Positions 12,311-26,726 of a DNA stretch of 64,000 bases are shown here, piece after piece (position 1 is the stretch's first letter; each line of letters starts with the position of its first letter). Below the pieces are notes generated by a model. It was not told the DNA's origin, ran no database searches, and saw only the letters and a list, made by a program, of their open reading frames with translations. Source of the stretch: Rhizophagus irregularis (lineage: Eukaryota; Glomeromycota; Glomeromycetes; Glomerales; Glomeraceae); the NCBI RefSeq assembly GCF_026210795.1, contig NC_089437.1, forward strand, positions 2,418,001 through 2,482,000, written 5' to 3'. The position numbers were made by a program, and so were the translations under genes.

Positions 12311-15300
12311 TTATTCATTAATATAAGAATCAGCAACTCCAAGAGCTCTCATAACCTGATCCAATTTTTCCTCTACAGTCATTTCACCAACAACACCAGT
12401 ACCACCTGCACCAACTTCACCACCATACACGTAATGACTTTCTTCTCCATCCAAACTAACACCTCCAAAACCTCTTGACATTTCTTCTAATAATTTCGGT
12501 AATGGAACATCTTTAGCAAAATACACACTTGTCCTTGGCATATAATTTTCCTCACCATTTGATATTGTTGACACAGTTGAATTAATATTCTTTTCATTAG
12601 TTATCCTATTTGGACTACGTGAAGGTATTACATTAGGAGTTAAATATTGACCATGTTTCTGATATTCAGATGGTTGAAAAGAATTTGGAGTATCGTCAAT
12701 ATAAGAATCTAAATTATCATTTCGTTGTTGATCATTAAAAGATAATAGGGAAAGTTGATCATCTTCAAGGTCACGACCATAGTTTAATCTACCAAAATCT
12801 TGTGGCCATATTTGAGAGTAAGTACGTTCATTACCATTACTATCAACATTTGCACCAGCATAATAATAACTGTACCGATCTTTCATATCTTCACCACGTA
12901 AACCATTTACCACTTGCCATACGTAGGAACCGTCAGACATTTCTAATACTTCAACATGTTGTTGAGCCTCAAACTGTTGTCTCTTTGTGGTTTTAGTAGC
13001 AGTGGAATTACTATCACCTTCGTCATCACCTTCTTGATCGCTATAATTATAATAATCATATATACTTTCACCATAAGTACTATAAATACTTTTATTACCT
13101 ATGGATTTTCTATTAAATTTACTCGATGATGATTTTAAAGAAGAAGTTATGCTGGATTTACTGGTACGTTTTGAGGTTTTTGATGCCATACTATTTCTAT
13201 GGGGAGATGGTATGGGTGGTATTGGAATACCATAAGGTAAATCGATCATCGTATCTCTAGTATTAGGAGAAGGTATTGGAGTTGGAGGACGATCACGTAT
13301 TGAAATTTTTTGTATGGGAATATTTAATAAACTTGAATTATCTGGTTCATCATCATTACTTGATGTATCTTTTGAATGAAACCATTGACGATCATCAGAA
13401 GCATGAATATTTCCATCAACAGGACTAATTTTCTTTTTTAAAGCAGACTTTGAAGGTGGAAGAGTTGGAGTGGAAGGAGCAGGATCTTCGGGTAAAGGAG
13501 GAAGAAAAGGTTTAGTTATGATAATAGTACGACGAATTATTTTACTGTGACTTTCTTCTTCTTCAATATTATTATTTGTTTGTGAATGATTGATATCACT
13601 ATTTTTACTATTTCTACTAGTACTACTTTTACTACTACGATTACTAAATATAGACATCAAACGTGAAGAGGAAGCTTTACTATCTTTTGAATCTCTCTTT
13701 TCATCACTACCAGTATCGGAAATACTATTTTGACTCCCAGTAGAATATTTTATACGACTTTTATCCGGTTGACGTAATGGATTTCTCGGAGAGATTGGAG
13801 GTGGAGTACTTGTACTATCACTAAATGGAGTTATTGGACTACTTGGCACACTTTCAGATTCATTTGGAATGTCAGCATTAAATGAAAAAGAAGACGATTG
13901 AGAAGATGGACGAGAAGTTGTTAACTGATTTTCAAGTTTTCTATTACTATATCTTGTTACCATTTCCGCATGTCTTTTCAGTGCATAAATATCATACAAT
14001 GGTTGTTGCCCTGTCCATTTATCACTATTATTAATCGGAGTACTTAACCTATCACCTGGAATATAAACATCATCCCCATTGAGTTGTTGCTGCTGTTGAT
14101 CATTATTCATAATAAAAGTAAAATTATTCCTTATATCTTGTTTCAATTTATCATCGGGTTTATCTTTTTCACGTGTGCTAAATGCACGTCTTTTTCCAAA
14201 TTCAAGGCCTCTTTTTTCATTATTAATAAATTTTTGATTTAAATTCTCATCGGAAACAAACTTACGAGACAAATTTTCATTAGAAGACCTCAATGACGTA
14301 CGTTTCTTTCCAAAAAGATTAGATTCACTATCACTAGTAAAAACGTCTTTTATCCTTCTTAACGATTTACCAATACCAGTTTCACTTTCACGTTTTTTAC
14401 GAAGTTTATCATCATCTGATTGTCCTACTAATTGTACTATTGGTATCGTTTTAACATTAGATGAAGTAGAAACCAATTGTGGTCCCGATATATTTTTTAA
14501 ATTCTTCTTTGACCATTTCCTCATCGGACCTTGTTTAGTATGGAACTGATGTTGAGGTAACAATTGTTGTTGTGGAATCACATTTTGAACTCTTCTCATG
14601 GCCATTACTTGATGAGCAATATCAGATTGACCAGATGCTATTAGTGTATCAGTGAGAGATAATGGAGGTGGTTGTGGTTTTGGTGGTGGTGCTGTACCTC
14701 CACGAGATGGTCTCTTTTGTAAATTAACATTATTATTTTGCATACTTGCTATATTGGTCATATTCGAAATCGATATTTCTGGTTGAATTTCAGGTTGAAT
14801 TTTAAATTTGTTCTTCTCGTCATTCTTTACAGAACTATTTTTCAGGTACGATGTCTCGGTTATATATGAATTTTTATTAATTTCGTTTTCTGCTTCATCA
14901 TCACCTTCATTATCAATACTATCATTATTACTAATAATACTGTTACCATTAACACTCTTATGATTATTACTACTATTATTACTATTATTACTATTATTGC
15001 TAATATCAATATCTATGGTCTTTACTGTTCTAATTCTTTTCAATGACGAACCTATTGTAGATGTGGTAGATGCTCTATCTAAATTATAAATGTTTTCCTC
15101 AAGATTCCTTAATGAATTAATACTAGGTGATTTTTTTATTGGTGATTCCATTATATCTTCATCATTGACTGATGATCCTCCGAAAGAGCGAAGAGATGTT
15201 TGTGATAAATTTTGTGTATTATATAATGGAGAGCTGGGAGAAAGACTTGAGGATGAATGAATCTGAAGATTATACAATCCTTCTGATAATTTATCTAATG

Positions 15301-16432
15301 GAGAACGTGGAGATGCAGGTTGAGGAAATGAATCTGGTTCATTATTATTGAAATTTGTCGATCGTGGCGTTAATACTATTGGTGAAGTTTTTGTAGGTGA
15401 AATTTGTCGTGGTACTAAATTTGATAAGGATAATTTTGATGGGGATAAATTATTATTTTTGGAAAGTGTAGTAAATTCATTTTGCCATGAATACCCTTGT
15501 GGAACTTGTAATAATGATGGTGGTCGTGTTCTTGGAGGTTTAGGTCGATCCTTTATAGGATTTACTAATAATCCATTTGAGGATATTCTCTTTGAATTCT
15601 TTACAGGTAACATATTAATATCTTCATTTATAATATTAATTTTATCATTTTTATTGTCATTTTCGTTAAAGCTCTTATTATTATAATTATCATCAATATT
15701 ATTATTTACACTAGTAGTACTTTGAATTCTAATGGAAGAATCATAAAATATTCTAGCATTTGATAAAACCTCCTGATTATGATGATGATGATAATGAAGA
15801 TCATTATTGTTATCATTATTATTATTATTATTATCCTTATCAATATTAATGTAATTATTACTTATTGATAAAGTTGATACCGAAGTATTTACGGACGTTG
15901 GTGGAGTAATTGATGATATTGTAGATGATGAATTTCCTGACATTGATTTTTCCTCATTTGGTATTTCAACCAAACTGCTTAACGGTGATCGTCCTATATC
16001 AGAAAGTTAAAATATGAGATGAAATAAAAAAGGATTATAATTATGAAAAAAAAAAAACAATAATTTCTCTTTACCTTTCATTTTTGATACTTCATTAATG
16101 GTAGTGATATTATTATCGAATTTCTCATTATTAATTTGAGAATGTGAAAGAATAGTTCGAATATCAGGAGATTCTTGCGTGATAGAAGTAATTTTTGACG
16201 TATCATTATGATTATTTGTTTTTTCTCCTCTACGTAATACACTGAAACGTTTTGTCAAAGTGGGAAGGATGAGTGAAGTACGAAAGTCTGAGGGAGGAAG
16301 TGTAGGCAGTGTAGGCAGTTCACCAGTAACAATAGTTGTACTAGTCGAGATTTGACTTTCTTTAGTAGTGAGGGAGTTGTTATTATTATGTTCTAGTTTT
16401 TTCAAATCTTGCTTTTTTCGAAAACGGTGCAT
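12311..16432 (-). CDS. Large Ser/Asn-rich intrinsically disordered protein
   Basis: Not recognised at family level. Exon 1 (16432-16075) and exon 2 (15993-12311) join in phase at a GT-AG intron to 1,346 residues. The product is almost wholly low complexity. It has Asn tracts near the N-terminus, many Ser/Pro segments, and class-type proline motifs such as KPPRTRPPSLL and PPPKPQPPPL that look like SH3 ligands. Clustered basic-Ser sites could be kinase targets. One block near residues 1110-1170 looks ordered and conserved: VEVLEMSDGSYVWQVVNGLR followed by Tyr-rich sequence. Overall it resembles fungal polarity or cell-cortex scaffolds, which is inference only. AAT/ATT triplet expansions at 15780-15850 encode the Asn runs. 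Confidence 0.75.
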
Positions 16433-18028
16433 TATGGTTATTTAAACTTATTTAAATTATAAATATTATTTTTTATAAAAAATACGCTATTGTTGGATTT
16501 TAAGGAAAGCGAGTGTATAAAATAAGGAAGGAAGTTTGATAAGCTGAAATAAAGGGGGTTGAGGAGGAGGGAAAAAAAAAGGTAAAATAAAAAAAAATAA
16601 TATAATATGTATATAATAAAGTTTTTTCTACCCGAATCTTTTTAATCTATTATTTATGTATATATATGTACAATACTTTTAATTAAAGATAAATTTATGT
16701 GTGTGGTGATTTATTTAAATTAAACTACAAAAAATGGTTAAGCACATTTTTACTGTGTACTAACTTTATATACAATAAACGTACCACGATTACATTTAAT
16801 TGCATAAAAAAAAGGATTAAGCCCATTTATGATTTGTTTGCCAAACAGATTCAGAAATCTACACTCGATTTTTTCTCATTGAATTTTATTATTTTTTATT
16901 TTTTTTTTTAATATAAATCATATATTCAATATATCGAATTCAATTATTCAATAAAAAAAAAAAATTTTAACCAGAATTAGAAAAAAGTCAAACATTTTTA
17001 AAACCAATAAATAAATTAAAAAAAAAATTGGGACGAAAAAATGATTAAATTTATTGAAACATGTGACTGATCAGAAATTTCTTTTTAAGGTTAGTAAAAA
17101 AAAATAGCCGAAAAATTGTGAGACCTCACGTCTTGATAATACTTTTCTAATGTTTCTAATGTTTAAACCAATAAATTTTATAGAAATTTGAAACCTTTTT
17201 TTTTTTGTTTTTTCCTATTTACAACATAAATATATAAATATTTTCATATGCTTCAAAAAAAAGTATTACACAATTTTTAACTATTTTATTATTATTATAA
17301 AAAATGTTTTTTTTTTAATACGTAATAAATAAATAAAAAATAAAAAATTTCGGAATATCGGGAAAAATTTTTTTTTATTTACTGCGCTTACTTTAATATG
17401 CAAGAACATCCATGATTCGTACATATTACATACGCACAATGCCTATCGGGTAAATTACCGAATTTCCAAACAAAGAAAAGAATCATTGAACAAAATCCTA
17501 AAAACAGGATAGTTTGAGAAAATCATTATTTTTTGAATCACAAATTGAAAATATTTATTTATTTTATATTTTTCATTATCTTCTTCTTTTACCTGATTTA
17601 TATTATAACAAAAAAAAATATTTTTTAAATAAAGAAATTTTTTATAAAATTTGTGAAAATTATTGAACGAATTAATTTATGATTTAATGAATAGAATTAT
17701 AGAATTAATAAGATAACAAAGGTTTTTAAGGTTTTTTTTTTAAAAAAAACATTAATATCTAAAATATTCGGCCAAATTTTTTTAAATTCTGATTGGTCAA
17801 AAGATGATACGTTTTTGTCCTAAAACAGGGTACGGATATTAGTTAGTAAATTAGAATAAAAGAAAGATACGCCGAAATTCTATCGTATATTGGCCGTGGA
17901 AATACCTTTTATCGTATTAAACGCCGAGAAAGCAATATATGAATGCATCTTCGTCGTCTATTATATAATGAAAGTCGGAATGAAAGAAAATTAATATCCA
18001 GTTTAAAAAAAAAGGGCGATAAGTTAAA
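16433..18028. other. AT-rich intergenic region
   Basis: About 1.6 kb upstream of the disordered-protein gene and downstream of the GDSL gene. Homopolymer A/T runs dominate. No supported gene or transposon end was found. Confidence 0.5.
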
Positions 18029-19218
18029 TTAATTAATTAAAAAGTTAATCACGGGGTTAATATAGTCCCAATATAGATAAGAGTCCGGATCTGAATTAAT
18101 ATTGTTTAAATTAGTATTAATTCATCGTAATAATTTATTAATAAATATTTTACTCACCATCACAAACCCTGTATTCACTAATATTCATTCTTTCAACACA
18201 ATTTTCATTAAAATTTGATAATCTTAATCTTTTACTAACATCCCCATCCCTAACACGCATCCATAAATTTTGAAAATCTGATAAATAAAGTTTGGTCTTC
18301 CCTAAAAATCTTAAATTAAACTCGGTCACCCTTAAGACTAATAAAGTATTATGTAAAAGTGTAATCTTTCTGTCGATTAATTGTGTCACATTTTTATTTA
18401 ATTTCGTTTTATCAGGAAGTAAAGAAAAATCAAAGAAATTATTTATCAATATATGTTTGACTCCTAAATTCGAGAGTGAAACCCATTGCTGATAAAGATT
18501 TGCGACTACTTTTATTGGATTAGTAGTTGGATCATTTATCTGTCATAAAGGAAAGCAGTGAGAACAATAAGAACATTGAGTGAGTGACGATGAGAAGAGA
18601 AAAAAATCTCTTACATAATCATTTCCGAGATACTCTACGATAAATAAGGTCTCATTAAAATTCATTCCATTACGTACAACATTTGTTAAATATTTCTCAA
18701 CTTGTTGTTTAATACCACTAATTGATATATTATTAAATTCCCCACTAAATCCTGAAAAAATATAAATAATATATAAATAATATTAAATAATATGTATAAT
18801 ATGTAAATATTATTTAATTATATACATATTTAGATACATACCTGGAACGAAATTTGAATCAGAAGTTGCCCCTCCAAATGCATAATCTTCAATTTGTGCT
18901 TCCAAGAACTGTGATAGATATTCTACCCAAGTTAATCCATTACTAAATCTCCCTTGAAATTTATAAATTGATGAAGGTGGATAAGTTTGATTACTTAGTT
19001 TCCATTCGTTTCCATTATCTACATTATTGTCTCCGAATACCTAAATAATTGAAAATCACGTGATTATTATTATTTTTTTTTTTACACGTCTTTATTTCTA
19101 TATAACTTACGACTATTTTATTGAAATTTTGTGTTCCTTGGGATTCAACTTTAATAATAATAGTATTAATAAATAGTATCACTATAATAATTATAAATTC
19201 GTTCCTTTTCATCATCAT
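18029..19218 (-). CDS. Secreted GDSL/SGNH-family protein lacking catalytic Ser and His
   Basis: Five exons (19218-19111, 19040-18842, 18751-18615, 18539-18158, 18090-18029) join in phase to 295 residues. The first 27 residues are a signal peptide (basic start, Ile/Val core, VESQ cleavage region), so the product should be secreted. The fold is that of fungal GDSL esterases, CE16-like. Block I is VFGDNNVDNGN, block II is QGRFSNGLTWVEYL, block III is EYLGNDY, and the last block is YWDYINP. In active members block I reads GDS and the last block reads WDxxHP. Here the nucleophile Ser is Asn (codon AAT, one step from AGT) and the His is Asn (AAC), while the Asp remains. The protein also stops just after this block. 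All splice sites and the frame are intact, so it may be a binding pseudoenzyme or an early pseudogene. Confidence 0.8.
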
Positions 19219-19855
19219 AATAATTAATGGGTATTTTTTTTTTAAAAAAAAAGGTAATAATTATTTAATTCATTCTGCTCCCTTTATATTAATGATTATC
19301 GGCATTTGATTATGTGGCATTTACTTTGAAAACTTTGCCACAATCGAATCTTTCGCAAATAATTCTGCCACATCAATAAAAAAGTATTTTTTTTACTGAG
19401 GCTTTAATTATTGAAAATTGTATTTATCTGCTAAAATTAAGTAAAGTGAGGCTTGCGTAAAAAAAAAAAAAATTTCACGTATAAAAAATATTTTGAAATT
19501 TATTAATAATAATATAACCTATAAAGTACATACATATTTTAATAGCATGCATATACAGTATAATAATAATAATAATAATAAAATAAATATATATATAATG
19601 TTCATATTGATTGTATATAAATTCTGTAATTGAACTGACATAAATTCTTAAATTTTCAACTTTTATTATTAGTTATTCACTCTCACTTAAAATAGAAAAA
19701 ATTGTGATTAATTAGACTCCAACGACAATTGTTCAAAGCTATAAAAAAAAAAAGATGAGATTAGTTAGCTTCCAACGTCATAAAAAAAATTGTTGTTGCT
19801 AAAGTTTTTTATTTTAACGTTTAAAAATTCATTATTATTATTGGAGAAGGTTCGT
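19219..19855. other. AT-rich intergenic region
   Basis: Contains an ATA/AAT microsatellite near 19560-19600 and A/T runs. No supported gene. Confidence 0.5.
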
Positions 19856-21391
19856 TTAATTTTCATAGTAATCTTCCCCAATTTCATCATTTTCCCTGTT
19901 ATTAAATATATTCGTGTTTCTAACAAGAGCTTCATCCACAGCATTTAGAAATTCTTGGATACCAGAAATATATTCGGATCCAAGTCTAGGTGGTGTACTA
20001 CAAGGTGATGAAAACCCACTTGTGCAATCCATAGAACCTCTACTAGGTAACAGAACAGGACTACTGTCATTACTTGATGAATATGACAACATTTCATAGC
20101 CAGGTGAACCTACTGATGCGTTATCAACATAAGTACTATTTGGTTCGGGGAATTGTAAATCAATTCCTCCATAATTTTCCTCTATTGGTGGTATATTTTC
20201 ACCATAAAAAATTTCCTCAAGTTCAAAATGTGGACTATTTGGATCAATACCCAAATTTTCCAACATATTTTCAATTTCATTTTTTTGCATTCCACGAGGA
20301 AAATTTACAATCAACTCGCATCCATCAATTTTAATTTCAAAATCTCCGTGACGTAATAATGCTCCTAATATGGAAATAACTTCAGTCATGTGATCATGTT
20401 GCATTTCCACAATTTCTTGAAGATGTTGAACGAATGATGAATTTAATTGTGAATTACGTTTTTGAGAAACGTAATCATTCCTACGTTGTAAAAGATAAGA
20501 TAATACACTTGTAGTAGAATTAATACTGTTTGTACTATTAGATAACGAAATTGAGTCATCAATATTCCAGAAATTTGATGAACTAAGGATGATAGACATA
20601 TAAACTTGAACATCTTCGTTACTATTGAAAATTAATTCTGGAACATTTTCTACGGTTTTATTCTCTTCTGATGATTTCTTTATGCTTGATCTACGAACAA
20701 CTCTTGGCTTGTTCTTATCATCTTCAATAACATTTGAATTCTTGACTATTTCAAGAATACCTTTATTATTACTTTGAACGAAAAGTTTCTTTCCCTTTAC
20801 TTCCTTCTTTCTCTCTGCTTTTTGGTTCTTAATAAAATTAAATTTATTATTATCCAAACCTTCTTCTTTTTGAATCCACAATGAACCAGATTTAGCAAAA
20901 GCCGAAAATGGTTTTAAACTCAACTGAGAAAGTATTGTTCCACCACTACCAGTGCAGTTATTCAACATTGTAGGTTGAATAGTAGAAAAGTTTCTAGTTC
21001 CGCAACGACCGATTACATTTCTAGTCCCAGCTGGATGTATAAAAGCGTGTTGAGAAATTAACCCTAACCCTTGAGGCTTACATAGGCGCAGAGGTGTTTG
21101 TGAGAAGACGACAGGAATTGGAGCAGGTTGAGGAGAAAGTATTTTAAAAATCGAAAAGTTTTCAAATATAAATTTACTAAGTAGTGGTTTTTCCAATGTT
21201 TTATTTGAGTTTGAGAAATTGTTGACTGCAATTTGTTTTGGTATTTCAGACACTTGTTGTTTTGATTTAGTAAAGTTAGTGATTTGCGAATTTCCACCAG
21301 AATGTGTTGTATTGGACTTTGGTCCTTTAGTCCCCAAAGTCGTTATTAAACGCTCCAGAGGCTCGACCAAAGCCTTCGTTTTCTTCCACAT
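19856..21391 (-). CDS. Unknown 511-residue protein, single exon
   Basis: An uninterrupted 511-codon frame. I do not recognise it. The first 215 residues are low complexity, rich in Ser, Thr, Asn, Lys and Pro. A helical segment lies around residues 300-355 (LLQRRNDYVSQKR, VQHLQEIVEMQHDHMTEV). A compact mixed segment follows, about residues 355-400, with FEIKIDGCELIVNFPRG that looks like a small alpha/beta unit. The C-terminus is Ser/Pro-rich and then acidic. There is no signal peptide or transmembrane helix. Being intronless is unusual among these intron-rich neighbours. The start is divergent from PFS2 with 266 bases between. A short hairpin lies immediately before the ATG in the 5' leader. 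Confidence 0.65.
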   Translation of the reverse strand: MWKKTKALVEPLERLITTLGTKGPKSNTTHSGGNSQITNFTKSKQQVSEIPKQIAVNNFSNSNKTLEKPLLSKFIFENFSIFKILSPQPAPIPVVFSQTPLRLCKPQGLGLISQHAFIHPAGTRNVIGRCGTRNFSTIQPTMLNNCTGSGGTILSQLSLKPFSAFAKSGSLWIQKEEGLDNNKFNFIKNQKAERKKEVKGKKLFVQSNNKGILEIVKNSNVIEDDKNKPRVVRRSSIKKSSEENKTVENVPELIFNSNEDVQVYMSIILSSSNFWNIDDSISLSNSTNSINSTTSVLSYLLQRRNDYVSQKRNSQLNSSFVQHLQEIVEMQHDHMTEVISILGALLRHGDFEIKIDGCELIVNFPRGMQKNEIENMLENLGIDPNSPHFELEEIFYGENIPPIEENYGGIDLQFPEPNSTYVDNASVGSPGYEMLSYSSSNDSSPVLLPSRGSMDCTSGFSSPCSTPPRLGSEYISGIQEFLNAVDEALVRNTNIFNNRENDEIGEDYYEN

Positions 21392-21395
21392 GACG

Positions 21396-21417
21396 TCGTT
21401 CGAATTTTTGTCGAACG
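21396..21417 (-). promoter_or_regulatory. Hairpin in the 5' leader just before the start codon
   Basis: CGTTCGA and TCGAACG form a 7-bp stem with a 7-base loop, ending a few bases upstream of the ATG at 21391. TGACGTC, a CRE/ATF-type core, overlaps the start codon region. A role in translation or transcription is inferred. Confidence 0.3.
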
Positions 21418-21657
21418 AAATTGAGGAAGAAGACCTATCTGTATCTTTTGAGTTTCACAAGATGACAAATTATCACTTAAATAACGTATAAACGTAATCT
21501 CGTGACCTCCGGCTGAATTATAATTTGTGGCTTAATTAAAACCCATCGATTTTATTTGAATTATAATGTACAGTACACGCATTTGATTTTTCTTTAAAAA
21601 AAGAATTTTTTTTTTTTAAATATACTAAAATCACTAATTTGAATAAACTCAATATTT

Positions 21658-24940
<3,283 letters not shown>

Positions 24941-26472
24941 ATATTTATAATTGTATTTTAATTTTATATTTGTAATATTTTTTTTTTTTTTCTTTCATAA
25001 AAATAAAAAAACCCCCAAATAATAAAATTACATCATTATATAGATATACACATAAGCATATACATTATGCTGAGTATATAATATATAAATAATACAATTG
25101 TGTGATAAAATAAGTGGAACACATGACAGGTTTAGAGAATTGAATTTATAATGAATTGTACAAATGTACAAATCAAACAATTTATTAAATCATCGTATTT
25201 ATAACGTATTTATAACTACCGTTGCAAGTCCGGGCAAAATGCCTTATGACCACGTGGCAGACAATGCCAATAACAAATTTTCATATTTGCGTCCTTCGTT
25301 TCGTTCTGAACCAATTAAATTAAAAATTATGTAATTTAGAAACATGCTTTCTATTGTTCAAGTCTCACACTAATTCAAATATATTAACAGTTAACTATTC
25401 CAAAATTTTTGTAATATGATCCAATCCTTCAATTGGATTAGTAATATCATTCTTATTATTCTTTAAAGTAAAAATAATTGCAAATTTTTGAATAATTTGA
25501 TTAAATTACTTTTGTTATTTTTTTTAAAAAAAAATATGAGAATGATAAAAAAAAAGCCGAACGGAATTTATCCAAAAATGGCTCTTTTGTTCTTGATAAT
25601 ATTTATTTTTGAATATATCAAATGACTCTGATCTTCTGATTTCCAAAGTAAAAACTAAGCGATTTTGTTTCTGTTCTATCCAATCGTTTGTTCTATATTC
25701 GCATTGGTTGGATTTCTCAATTTTTGTCATCATTACAAAAAAGGTTAATTTTTAACTTGGAGAATTACTAAATATAAATAATCATTTAGTAATCACTCCA
25801 TTAAATAAACATTACATATCAGGTTTGAAAGTTTATTATTTAAAAAATAATTAATTCTATTGGTAAAATAATAACCAGTAAAGTAATTAAAAAAGTGGAG
25901 GTGCAAAATGATCTGCGTTTAGGCAACATGGAAAATTGCATTAATCTACATGGAATAGAATCGATTCCAATCACTACTTAATTCTATTAATCTAAATAAA
26001 TTAAACCAATTGCAAAAAAAAAAAAAAATCCTTATATTTAAATTTCAAAAAGAAAAAAATAAAATTGTCAAATTAAATCAAACTTTTTATTATAGAAATT
26101 TAAGAAAGAAGTAATAAGGAAATATTATTTTGAAGTTAATATAATAATAATATATAGCAGTTATTTTTTGTCTTTTAATAAAGTGATAATAAAGTGATAT
26201 AAAAAGTTGTTAGAGATAAATATTATTGTAAAATCATATTGCAATTACTGCAATTGCAATTACGCAATGTTGTAATGAACTAGCAAGGGTATTTGTTCAT
26301 GGCCATGGATCTTACTGTTGGTGTGGTTACATATATTATTATGGTGTGACAATTAATGAGCGACAATTAGAGTTTTTACATATAAAAAAATTCCGCGTTC
26401 ACAGAATAATTATAAAATTGAAGAACAACTAGGAAGTGCCACTACACTACGTGAGTACGTGACAAATTACTA

Positions 26473-26492
26473 ACCCTAATCCCCTTACCCTA
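26473..26492. promoter_or_regulatory. Paired ACCCTA telomere-like motifs
   Basis: CTAACCCTAAT and TTACCCTAAA lie 14 bases apart, about 240 bases before the POL3 start. ACCCTA is the core bound by Tbf1/TRF-like factors in fungi and also resembles telomeric repeat. It is too short to be a real telomere relic. Confidence 0.35.
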
Positions 26493-26521
26493 AATCCATG
26501 AATCCGGCTACCATTTTCTGG

Positions 26522-26544
26522 AGGCGACGCTAGGTTCGTCGCCT
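26522..26544. repeat. GC-rich 8-bp stem-loop
   Basis: AGGCGACG pairs perfectly with CGTCGCCT across the 7-base loop CTAGGTT. It stands out in very AT-rich DNA and could be a dispersed repeat or an RNA hairpin in the POL3 5' region. Confidence 0.55.
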
Positions 26545-26668
26545 ATACTATCCAGGTCAAGATCACGTAATACATTTTAGTACTACATATCTACTTTAGG
26601 TGATAAAACGTTCACATTAGTCAGCCAATTATATTCAATTGTTTGCAACTGTTAGCGGATGGATTTTT

Positions 26669-26674
26669 ACGCGT
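26669..26674. promoter_or_regulatory. MCB box (ACGCGT) upstream of POL3
   Basis: ACGCGT lies 53 bases before the polymerase ATG. DNA polymerase genes are classic MBF targets in yeasts, so the site is likely functional. Confidence 0.55.
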
Positions 26675-26726
26675 CTCAATTCACAAAAAATAAAAAAATT
26701 TAAATTGTATATATTTTTTTAAAAAA

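Larger units (their letters stand above)
24941..26726. other. Intergenic region upstream of POL3
   Basis: About 1.8 kb between PFS2 and the polymerase gene. It holds a CCACGTGG palindrome near 25248, two ACCCTA motifs at 26473-26478 and 26487-26492, a GC-rich hairpin at 26522-26544 and an MCB box at 26669-26674. No gene is supported. Confidence 0.5.

Noticed and set aside
25201-25330. tRNA-like GC-richer stretch
   Set aside because: No A and B box pair and no cloverleaf could be drawn; no tRNA gene is supported in the window.
26465-26500. Telomere relic or chromosome end
   Set aside because: Only two ACCCTA cores in imperfect context; no repeat array.
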